DNA from: Zancudomyces culisetae
Taxonomy: Eukaryota > Kickxellomycota > Harpellomycetes > Harpellales > Legeriomycetaceae
Assembly: GCA_001969505.1 (NCBI GenBank)
Contig: LSSK01000087.1
Location: forward strand, 1 to 31,923
Length of the DNA stretch: 31,923 nt
Direction of reading: 5' to 3'
The notes beneath the pieces are model-generated. The model made no database searches and was not told the origin of the DNA. It saw only the letters and a program-made list of their open reading frames with translations. A program made the translations under genes and the position numbers. Below are positions 22,811-31,193 of this stretch, one piece after another (the stretch's first letter is position 1; each line of letters starts with the position of its first letter).

Positions 22811-23255
22811 GTAAGTTAGATATACCTGAGGAAACACCACTACCCTCAACCAACCATTGCTGATCTGTGATTCTGCTTTTCTATATTTTTTTGTAGCGAT
22901 TGCAGTGATTGCAATGATCAATTATTGGTAAATGTGATGACCTAAAATTTTTTTTCTCCCAATCTCTTTGATTATAATGTTGTTGGCACAATTGTTTTTT
23001 AGCAGTTACTAGTGGCCAGAGAAAGAAAATTACCGGCCAATCAGTTCCAAAACTACATAATTTAACAAACTCTTCCAAGATATAGGAACCACACTGTTTC
23101 TGCTTTCAATATCTCAAGAGCGAATTTCAAACCAACTTTACCGATTTTTGTTTGGAGGTAAGTGCACTAGGAGAAGGGAGGATGTATGGATTTTTTTTAC
23201 ATATATGTGTTATAAATGTAAATTGAGCTTAAAATATCAATTATACTTTAATTAG
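22811..23255 (+). other. Apparent three-intron 5' leader upstream of CBP6
   Basis: Strong donor/acceptor pairs delimit introns 22811-22896 (GTAAGT...TTTTTTTGTAG), 22928-23003 (GTAAAT...TTTTTTAG) and 23158-23255 (GTAAGT...TTAG). The exons between them (22897-22927 and 23004-23157) contain stops in the frame opened by ATGATG at about 22784, and a TAG sits just before the CBP6 ATG. The simplest reading is a spliced 5' untranslated leader with short upstream frames. A separate small gene or spliced noncoding RNA is possible. Confidence 0.45.
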
Positions 23256-23339
23256 GACGAATTCATCAAATCTAACTTTTCTCAGAAAAAAGTACAGATC
23301 TTCTCATCCCAAAGGTTAAACGAATAAACAACATAGAAA

Positions 23340-23720
23340 ATGAGTGTACTACTAGCCGAACTCAAGGTTTTGCACAGAAATTATAATAGAGTAGCTTCAA
23401 AGTGGCCAATTGACAGACTCAGACCAACATATAACCTTTCAGAATCACTCAAGCAATACGCAGAGGAGCGATTTAATAAAAAGGCTTATGATAGCAAAGA
23501 GGAAATGCAAACTATTTTGGATAATGGAAAATCAAATTTGGCCTCTTTAGAGCGAATATTAAATAACGATGCCAAAAACAAGTATCCACTATCTAGCAGA
23601 ATTACCAGCCCAAGCTCCGATCCAAAATATTATTCCAAACTTATTGACCATGTTGAGGATGTTGTTTCAGGGAAGGCAAGAAAACCCGGAAACTGGTTTA
23701 TAAACTTTCTGTCTGGATAA
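23340..23720 (+). CDS. CBP6: Mitochondrial bc1 complex assembly factor, Cbp6/UQCC2-like
   Basis: The 126-residue frame resembles UQCC2/Cbp6, which binds newly made cytochrome b with Cbp3/UQCC1 in the mitochondrial matrix and promotes complex III assembly. The recognisable pattern is an N-terminal helix followed by WPIDRLRP, then a YAEERF helix (UQCC2 has WPVDETKRG and YLRQRV), and later a LASLERIL helix leading to KNKYP (UQCC2 LARLHSNYYKHKYP). Length equals the human protein (126). The start is the first ATG after an in-frame TAG, preceded by an A-rich context. The coding part is a single exon, while the leader seems to be spliced. An AATAAA lies at 23735. The similarity is recalled and short, so a profile search would settle it. 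Confidence 0.68.
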   Translation: MSVLLAELKVLHRNYNRVASKWPIDRLRPTYNLSESLKQYAEERFNKKAYDSKEEMQTILDNGKSNLASLERILNNDAKNKYPLSSRITSPSSDPKYYSKLIDHVEDVVSGKARKPGNWFINFLSG

Positions 23721-24465
23721 ATCACCAGTATCTGAATAAATACTCTTTTGTTTGCTATTGAGATTCCACCTTAGGTTTATATTCATCTTATATTCCTGTT
23801 GACTAATTAGACTATAATTACTATTTGTGTCCTATTTACTTTGCAGATAAGCCAAAGTTACATTTAAATAACTCTATTCTACTTTTTACACATAACTACT
23901 CAGTTCGTAGTTTTAAGCAACTATATATGTGTGCTTCTTGTACCACGACGATTCACAAATATACTATCATCAATAGCAAACAAAGTATTGACACTTGTAA
24001 GCAAAAGCAAAGCACCTGATTATAAGACATTACGAGGTAGTGAAGATGCAACATACAAGCGCATGGAAACTAGTTCTAAAATACCAAGACAAACCCGTCT
24101 TTGTTATGCTTTCCCATAACGTATTGGTTTTTGTGGTTGTTCAGACGGGCGTGTAAAGCAGTTTCGAGGTGACTTTTATGTTTTCTCATACTTCTCATAC
24201 TTCTCATACTTCTAATCGGCACTTGACCCAAATATGGAGGTTTTAGGCGAGATAATCGAACTTAGAAAATATTGCATAGTTTTTTGGATTCGTGAAATCA
24301 TTTGCAAACTTAAAAAAAATTTGTATGGCTTGGTGAAATCATGATTTATGAATTGATATTGTCACAAATTGTATAAACTTGAGGAAATGCTCTACCCCTT
24401 TACTCGGGTAAAGTCATAGTCAGAGAGTACAGTACAAATAGAACCAAGAAAGTGTATTTGAAATA
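23721..24465. other. Intergenic region with small unassigned frames
   Basis: This follows CBP6 and precedes the nucleotidyltransferase. A plus-strand frame open from about 23874 to 24119 ends in a polar peptide (DYKTLRGSEDATYKRMETSS) and has acceptor-like sites upstream, but no start or partner exon was found. A 36-codon ATG frame lies at about 24235-24345. Three copies of TTCTCATAC occur at 24183-24209. None supports a gene call. Confidence 0.4.
24183..24213. repeat. Nine-base tandem repeat TTCTCATAC x3
   Basis: Three perfect copies of TTCTCATAC followed by a partial unit, in intergenic DNA about 250 bases before the nucleotidyltransferase gene. Confidence 0.85.
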
Positions 24466-26937
24466 ATGTTTAGCGCTGGCGAAAGTTACCGGCATTTGAT
24501 GAAGCTCCAACGGATTTCCATTCAAGACGCTCTTGTACCAAAGTGTTTTAAATTTCTGCCCAGCGGTCCTAATAAAGCGAACCAAAAAATCCCAAGACAT
24601 ACTATTATGTGTAAAAGCATGCGATTTCACTCCAATTCCAACATGTATATGCAGCAGGATAGAAATTTCAATACAAAACCGGAAAATAATGACACAGGAT
24701 CTTCCGGGTTCCATCAAGCGAGTCACGAAAAGTTGATTTTTGGGCAAGAAACCACAAAATCACCGAAAAAACGTGAAAACGCTGCTACTGTACAGTGTGT
24801 CGAAGTAAAGACATCAAATTCCTGTACTAATAGTAGAATTTCACTTTTAACTATTGAAAAGCCAGGAGACGAAACTCCCAAAACACAGGATTCTCATACA
24901 GCATTCAGGAATGAAGTTGCTAGTAAAGGCGACAGACATAGCGCTTCTATAACACCCAAAAAGTCCAATACTGTGTTGACACCTGTTCCGAGTAGTAAAA
25001 CTGGTGCGCTTGAAAGATTAAAATTTCGTATTGCTATGCGCGAAGCCCACAAAGTTGTAGAGGAAAAATATGGTCCAGTTGGCAAACTACCAAAGAATAA
25101 AAGAAGCGAGTATGATAGGGAGCTTAAAATGCTTCAAAAGAATGTAAAGCTAGAATTCAACATAAAAAATACAACAGGGAAACCCAAGAACCAGAGTAAA
25201 AGTAAAGTTGAGAGCAAAATAAAAACACCAACAAGATCTAAAAATAAGTATTATACTGAGAATCATTATGAAGAGTTGATCAAAAGATCTATAGATGAGA
25301 AAGAAAGCGAACTTGAACAAATAGGCAGAGATGAGGCCCAAGAACTTACTAAACTAGTGCAAGACACCACAAGTCTCACAAAGGCTGAGCGCGCTAGCTT
25401 GGCTTTCAATAGGCATCTTTGGCGAGTAAGCACAGAAAACGTAGATTATACTCGGTTAGATAGAGAAATCTGTGAGCACACTAACGAACCTGTGGGTAGT
25501 GGTGGAAAATCCGTCAATGAAATTCTAAAATTAATAAGGCTGGCATCGTTTGAGGTGGAAATGAAAAAATATTACCCACAAATCACATTGTTTGGATCAT
25601 GGAGCATAGGGACCGCTAATAATGGTAGTGACATTGATTTGATGATTATGCTGAAACGTACAAAGAGAAAGGCAGGAGTTGGTAATGAAAAAAGATTTTT
25701 GTCCAGCTTGTGTAAAAGTATGCGACGTAAAGGTTTCACAGGTGTATTTATAGATGCGAATGTGCCAATAGTAAAGATGGTTTATCAACGGTAGGGCTAT
25801 GGGCTATTTAGCAGTTTCAAACTATTCTTATAATTGTATTGCAGAATCACTATACTCATATCTATCGCAACTAGCTTATCACTTTTTTTTGAGAGAAAGA
25901 TTCATGGTGTCTATGACATTGCTATAATTGTTTAACTGATAAAACGTAGTGCGGACCCTCCGATTTCTGTCGATATAACGTGCAATAACAATGATGGGGT
26001 TATAAAAACAAAAATGATAAAGGCATATATGAACGCTGATAGTCGGGTGGGACCTTTGATTAAACTAGTGAAATCTTGGGTATCTCACAGAGGTTTGGTA
26101 AATGGCGTGATTCTGATAAATTCGTACTCATACACCTTGATGCTTTTAACATATCTGATCGGAAGAAGGGTAGTACCGAATTTGCAGGAGATATGCTGTT
26201 TGACTTCCAAACAAAGAGGTGTAAAGGAGTACAACCCCTCCGAACTGATATTATCCAAGCATTTAGATCAGAAAAACGACTTGAAATCGCAACAGAGCGT
26301 TAATCCACAACCATCAAGTGATACTGAAATAGATGAAGTGTTTAGAATAGATTTTTACGATTCGTATCCATTCAAGGGCTATTCTAGTCATCAGGGCCGC
26401 CTGTCAGAAAAGCTATCGACATCATCTAAGCCGAATATTGTCTCCCATTCTCTTTGTACAAATTGTAGAAAACCAATTAAGGTAGAACAAGCCAAGATCA
26501 ACCCCCACATTTATTTTGTCGATTCGCCCATTTGCTCTCCCAACAAAGAAAGTTTGGCGGAACTTTTGATAGGCTTCTTCGAGTACTATGGCTACAAGCA
26601 TAATTATCTTGACTGTGTTGTTTCTCCAAGGCTGGGATCCGCAAGAATCAGTAGGAAATACCTTCCAACTCTTGACAGGGTTGAGGCTCGCACTATGATT
26701 AAAAACCCTGAAAACTGGAGACAATCGCTTCGTTTGCTGTCCATCGAAGACCCTTATCAAATAGATGTTAACTGCGGAAGAAACATCAATCCTTTCCATG
26801 TAGAGCTGGTGAGAAGCGAAATGCGAAGAGCATATTCAATACTCTGCAAGGGTCTTCCCTTTGATAAACTATTCTTGGGTAAAAATCCATTTATTTCAGC
26901 ACCACTCACTCTATATAAACCTACGTACGACCTGTAA
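24466..26937 (+). CDS. Non-canonical poly(A)/poly(U) polymerase, Cid1/TENT family
   Basis: Exons 24466-25790 and 25950-26937 join in phase to 770 residues. Such enzymes add A or U tails to RNA 3' ends. The first 340 or so residues are Lys/Ser-rich and look disordered. The nucleotidyltransferase core has LFGSWSIGT (375-383) followed by SDIDLMIML, with metal-binding Asp389 and Asp391. The third, Asp450, comes from exon 2 (ISVDITCNN), so splicing is required for activity. Then GPLIKLVKSW with HRG, a LINSYSYTLMLLTYL helix, and a PAP-associated region (SLAELLIGFFEYYG, about 643-656) ending in FHVELVRSEMRRAYSIL. A long insertion between these carries CTNC (611-614), His628 and Cys637. The intron (159 bases) has an unusual donor, GTAGGG, and ends in GTAG, with TTAACTG as likely branch site. 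Whether it adds A or U, and its compartment, cannot be read here. Confidence 0.87.
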
Positions 26938-27340
26938 CCCCATATCTGTTTACAGTTTGCCATCTTGAATGTACCCTTTCGATATTCTGACGAACGCTAA
27001 ATCCAGTAGCTCATCAATTCATTTATCTCGTTTAGTTAAATAGACGATATGCTCGTTCCTTTTAATGAAGAGTGTATATTCCTTCGGTATACTATTATGT
27101 TTGGCTGCCAATACTTTTTAAATGCAACTGCAACTGCAAATGCTGTACTCTGTTTTTATACTAATATTGATAGCCCATTACATTGATGCTTTATTCTCAA
27201 TATACGATTTGGAGTTGGTTTAATAACAAATCACAATTTTCATATAAGGAAGGGTTTGTGACTTAATAAACACTCACACTACATAAAGGGGTACGTTTTT
27301 TAAACAACGAGAATTCTCGCTAAACCAATAGAAAAGCATG
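26938..27340. other. Convergent 3' intergenic region
   Basis: This 403-base stretch lies between the 3' ends of the nucleotidyltransferase (+) and glutathione peroxidase (-). Apart from a short TGCAAC repetition near 27121-27144 I see nothing beyond untranslated and terminator sequence. Confidence 0.5.
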
Positions 27341-27841
27341 CTAAAGCAGCTTGACAATATCCTTCTCGATTTGTTCAGGTGCTACTTTACTACTAAAATG
27401 CTCAACTAAATCGCCTTCACGATTAAGTAAAAACTTTTCGAAATTCCACTGGATATCCATCTCCTCAACGCCAATTTTATCGGCAACTTCTTTTTTTAAA
27501 AGCTTATAGACCTCATTTGCTTCAGGTCCATTTACATCCGACTTTTGCATTAAAGGGAAATGTATTCCCTGGAATCGTTCCATTAAGAAGCGCTCGATCC
27601 CCTTTGCATCAGCAGGTTCTTGCTGCCCGAATTGATTGCAAGGAAATCCAAGTATCATGAGGCCTTTTCCCCCATGCTTGTCGTGTAATCGCTGTAGACC
27701 CTCATATTGGGGTGTATATCCGCATTTTGATGCCACATTCACAATTAATGCTACTTTTCCTCTAAGCTGTGACAACTTAAAATCGTTGTTTTTAAGATCC
27801 TTGATAATAAGCTTGTATATACTTGTTGAAAATTTACTCAT
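27341..27841 (-). CDS. GPX: Glutathione peroxidase / thiol peroxidase (Gpx-Hyr1 family)
   Basis: This reduces hydroperoxides through a peroxidatic cysteine. Starting at the Met at 27841, the product is 166 residues, the usual length for fungal Gpx. Evidence: the YKLIIKDL N terminus, NVASKCGYTPQY (35-46) with peroxidatic Cys40, GFPCNQFGQQEP (65-76) supplying the active-site Gln, DVNGPEANEVY, and WNFEKFLL (132-139) supplying Trp132 and Asn133. There are only two cysteines (40 and 68). The helix that carries the resolving Cys in yeast Gpx3 (EFCQLNYG) reads RFLMERFQG here. The frame stays open upstream to a Met at 28018, adding 59 residues with a hydrophobic stretch (GIFILFLF...FCCFAIVYFATNW). 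This could be an alternative membrane-anchored or organellar form, but most likely it is untranslated. Confidence 0.93.
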   Translation of the reverse strand: MSKFSTSIYKLIIKDLKNNDFKLSQLRGKVALIVNVASKCGYTPQYEGLQRLHDKHGGKGLMILGFPCNQFGQQEPADAKGIERFLMERFQGIHFPLMQKSDVNGPEANEVYKLLKKEVADKIGVEEMDIQWNFEKFLLNREGDLVEHFSSKVAPEQIEKDIVKLL

Positions 27842-28328
27842 TTTGAATTTAGTGTCTTGATATCTCAACCAATTTGTGGCAAAATAAACAATTGCAAAAC
27901 AGCAAAAAGGAATATGTCGGTATTTAAATAAAAATAAAATGAAGATTCCTTGTAGAGGGATATTAATTGTTTCTAGTTGTTTAGTGGTCAATTTTTTGTG
28001 GGCTGGCGACCCTAACAACTTGGTGATTTGAGAAAAGCAGAAGGAAGCGTGTTTTGGTTTGGTGAAAGTGTGTTGAATACTGCCTTACCAAAATAAAAGC
28101 AATGTCACTATTCCTCAGTATTATGTTATAGCCACATTGTTATTATCAGTGATGATCGGTACACATGGGCCTGCTAGTTTTGGACCTCGAGATTAGGTCG
28201 GGCTTGGGCTTCGACATTGTTAATTTTGAAGGAAGGATATAAAACAGCTCCTTTTCATTTTTTGTTACACGTGAACTAAAACTAATTTGGTTAATTTAGT
28301 GGCTGGCTGCCTTTATTTTACTCACCCG

Positions 28329-28339
28329 CCCCCCCCCCC
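28329..28339. repeat. Poly-C run of 11
   Basis: Eleven consecutive C follow CCCG. This is the only long C/G homopolymer in the window. It is a likely slippage site and also a possible sequencing-length error. Confidence 0.85.
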
Positions 28340-28416
28340 ACACCTTTTCATCTTTGGTTAGTTTTTTTTTTAATAGAACACCTTTTTGAGTATCCAAGTT
28401 GTTCTTAATATGAACG

Positions 28417-29104
28417 ATGGCTTCAAATTCAAAGCTAGTTAGTATGAGCAAAAATTAAACTATACAGCTGAAGAGTTGGTAATGTTTATCACCCTGTAAA
28501 ACACTTTTTATCGGTTTACCAGCTAGTCGCCTAGCATACGGATTTTTAATCCCTTTATTGTCCTACGAGGTTTTATACACTGCTGGGATTTGATGTTTAT
28601 AGTGAAAGTTAGTGATGGGGATTCGATTCATCACTTGACAAGTCTATCAAAGCAACAGCAAAATTTCCAATCCAGTAGGAGAAAGGGAATGTAAACAATT
28701 TAAACATAGGTGTTTACTCGAGTCCTACTGTAAGCTCATCTGTTTTGCATTTGGCTTGTTCTTCCCATCTGCATTAGCATAAGGATTTTTCAATAAAAAA
28801 ACCCCCCGAATACTGAAATAAATTCATGGTTACAAAAGCTAAAACTATATCAAAGAACTCGGAGATGAGTTTGCCGGAAGAAATCTCGGCTTAATGAGCT
28901 AGGATTTTCTTCGCACCAATATGTATACATCACTGGTTGTTATATGGTGTTGATAGTTCAACTCATCTTTCAGTATTAATCTGTAGATTATTTACAGATT
29001 TTTTTTTAGCCTCCAGACCAAAGGAAAATATTATTTTGATGAGGAAAAGGTAATTATATGGCTGGTGGTTTTTTAATGATCTTTACTAGCATTTGCAATA
29101 GTAA
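28417..29104 (+). CDS. Weak candidate: small spliced gene of about 75 codons, unrecognised
   Basis: The possible exons are 28417-28437, 28527-28690, 29010-29049 and a last exon starting at 29102 with the stop codon. They join in phase (introns GTTAGT...CTAG, GTAAAC...TTTTTTTTTAG, GTAATT...ATAG). The middle exon is open for 54 codons and contains FIVLRGFIHCWDLMFIVKV followed by a polar Gln/Ser/Arg-rich part. A different frame through the last two exons is also open (ends SSYTKLQFDGLLVKN), so the assembly is ambiguous. The first donor is non-consensus, and frames this short occur by chance. No family recognised. Confidence 0.22.
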
Positions 29105-29520
29105 AAACAGTTTAGCTGGTGCCAAGATAGTTATTAAAAGCAGTTATACTAAATTACAATTTGATGGATTGTTAGTAAAGAATTGACCAGCAAATAAATT
29201 CAGAAATCCGTTAGTGTGATGAAATTCCAAATCCAAATTACCCAATTGCAGTTCAAAAGTCTTAATCTGCAAATGGATGACCTTGCAAGAGTGAACTGTT
29301 TCCTTGTTCATGTATGGCATGAACAGATCAATCTTATTTAGGGTTCAAGTCATGTTCAACCTTACAACATGTATTTTTTATATTTACACTCTACAATATT
29401 AAGATAATAAAAAATATTACAGTGGTAATATAGGATCTACCAATATATCATTAAGATTAATGGATATTATACTGATATTTCGTATATCTGCCAAAGTACT
29501 TGCAACGCAAAATGAAAAAG

Positions 29521-29529
29521 TATATAAAA
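29521..29529 (+). promoter_or_regulatory. Putative TATA box of the protease gene
   Basis: TATATAAAA lies 135 bases before the protease ATG, downstream of mixed sequence rather than inside a long AT run. This gives it slightly more weight than other AT-rich matches. Confidence 0.4.
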
Positions 29530-29663
29530 CAACCATCAAAGGTAGTACTAGCCGAGTAAAAAATAGATAATTTTGTTAAAAAATAAATAATACATTAACT
29601 TGATATAATAATTAATATCTGGTACCTAACATACTAATTAAACAAAAAACATATTAAAAAAAT

Positions 29664-31193
29664 ATGATTGTCACTACGAAAAAAGCGATTTGCGGTATAA
29701 TTTCAGCCTCTATATGTGCAACTGGCAGCGCTATAGCTGCAAGTATAGAAAAAAATCCCGTGGAAAATGTGCCCTCAACTGGCCAGCGTATTATCAACGG
29801 GACTGCAGCCGGTGCAAACGAATTCCCATATGCTGTATATATTGATCTTGGTGATAATGGTTCGTGTACCGGCTCTCTAATTGCACCACAGGTGGTGCTC
29901 ACTGCAGCACATTGTCTAGTTCAGTCTGATGGCGTTACACCCTTAAAGGCAGCAGACGTTGCCATTTCTGTCGGAAGTGTGCAAAACTTCAGTAATAATC
30001 CGTACAAATATAATGTAATTGAGGTATACATTCACCCAGAATATGACAACCTGAGATTATTCAATGATATTGGGCTAGTTGTGCTGGAAGAATCTGTTCC
30101 TAATACCATAGCAACTCCAGTTCCGATATACTTGGACGATATCCCTGATGGAATGAACCTAGTCACGGCTGGGTGGGGAACTACAGATGTTATGGACAAT
30201 GGCAGCGCATCCAGTGTTTTGTTAAAGGTTGACCTAACCGCTTCATCTTCAGAGACCTGCAGCATTGTTAATGCTGATTGGACCAGCAACCAAAATGAAG
30301 AAGTATGTGTAATAGTTGAAAATAACCAGGGTACATGCTTTGGAGACTCAGGAGGACCATTGTCGTATGTAAATGACGGTAAGCATGCACTTGTAGGAAT
30401 AACAAGCTATGATGAGGCACCAGGTAACACTTCCCCAGAAACCTACTGTGGTTATAATGGAGCGGCAGAATTTTTTACACATGCAGGATACTACCTTCTT
30501 TGGATTACATCGACTACAGGATTGGATGAACATGATATTGTCTACTCGCCCATAAACTCAACTGAAATCGAGAATTCGAAACTAAGCGCAAATTTAACTT
30601 CAGATCTAGCCCAAACCTCAAGTTCTGCTTCAGACCCAAGCTCAACCCCAAGCCCAAGTTCAACCTCAATTACCACCAGTCTTGGTGTCCCTGTATTTTT
30701 TGGTCACAGTACACTCCCTGCTTTTCTCGCTCCAGGATTTCCAGCAAAAGCACCACGGCTTTCGAGAACTTCCGTTCTTAGTACCCCTGTAGCTATTGGT
30801 GTTCCTGTGGTTTTTGGTCAACCTACGCTTCCTGCCCCACTTGCTCCAGCACTTCCATCAAAACTGTACCACCGTTCGAGTATTTCCAGTCCAACCCCAT
30901 CTGAGGCACCTGCAAGCTCCACTGGTATGTCTTGTCAAACATGCACTTCTTCGATGTTAAAGCAGAGTACAGCCACCTTGACTCCTAGTGGGACTACAAG
31001 TAATGCTACTTTGGATACCATGCTATCCTCTACTACAAGTCAAAGTGCTTTGCCTTTGTCAAAAACAACTGCTTCATCAAGCTTAGAAACCACCAAGTCT
31101 TCGGCGGCATCACGTATTTCAAGCTTTGGTCGTATAACTGGTGTATTAACTATTGCCTTATTTGCACAACTTTGGTTTACATGTTTGTTCTAA
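29664..31193 (+). CDS. Secreted S1-family (chymotrypsin-fold) serine protease with Ser/Thr/Pro stalk and GPI-like tail
   Basis: The intronless frame gives 509 residues. An N-terminal signal peptide (about 1-26) is followed by a short propeptide and the mature-start motif RIINGT (42-47). The catalytic triad is His83 in LTAAHC, Asp135 in NDIGLVVL and Ser229 in GDSGGPL. The protease domain ends near residue 285. In the S1 pocket, the position equal to Asp189 of trypsin is Gly223, and by alignment to Trp280 the position equal to 226 is Glu269. The rest is a Ser/Thr/Pro-rich stalk containing a two-fold repeat of about 37 residues, then a hydrophobic C terminus (GVLTIALFAQLWFTCLF) after small residues, as for GPI attachment. 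It is probably a wall- or membrane-anchored extracellular protease that takes part in nutrition or host contact (inference). The C-terminal half is not conserved in the family. Confidence 0.93.
   Translation: MIVTTKKAICGIISASICATGSAIAASIEKNPVENVPSTGQRIINGTAAGANEFPYAVYIDLGDNGSCTGSLIAPQVVLTAAHCLVQSDGVTPLKAADVAISVGSVQNFSNNPYKYNVIEVYIHPEYDNLRLFNDIGLVVLEESVPNTIATPVPIYLDDIPDGMNLVTAGWGTTDVMDNGSASSVLLKVDLTASSSETCSIVNADWTSNQNEEVCVIVENNQGTCFGDSGGPLSYVNDGKHALVGITSYDEAPGNTSPETYCGYNGAAEFFTHAGYYLLWITSTTGLDEHDIVYSPINSTEIENSKLSANLTSDLAQTSSSASDPSSTPSPSSTSITTSLGVPVFFGHSTLPAFLAPGFPAKAPRLSRTSVLSTPVAIGVPVVFGQPTLPAPLAPALPSKLYHRSSISSPTPSEAPASSTGMSCQTCTSSMLKQSTATLTPSGTTSNATLDTMLSSTTSQSALPLSKTTASSSLETTKSSAASRISSFGRITGVLTIALFAQLWFTCLF
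30676..30900 (+). repeat. Two-fold internal repeat in the protease stalk
   Basis: Two adjacent copies, each about 37 residues, share GVPV-[FV]-FG, a TLPA element, LAP, and a basic/Ser ending (copy 1 GVPVFFGHSTLPAFLAP; copy 2 GVPVVFGQPTLPAPLAP). Both DNA and protein are clearly related but diverged, so this is an older in-frame duplication. Confidence 0.85.

Larger units (their letters stand above)
28019..29663. other. 1.6-kb intergenic region between peroxidase and protease genes
   Basis: Divergent promoters for glutathione peroxidase (-) and the protease (+) must lie here. It contains an uninterrupted run of eleven C (28329-28339), striking in such AT-rich DNA, a donor GTAAGG on the minus strand at about 28092 that could start a peroxidase 5' leader intron, and a weak small spliced-gene candidate on + (28417-29104, listed separately). 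Confidence 0.5.

Noticed and set aside
23874-24119. Plus-strand frame ending in a polar peptide, possible last exon
   Set aside because: No ATG upstream after CBP6 and no partner exon; not enough to call a gene.
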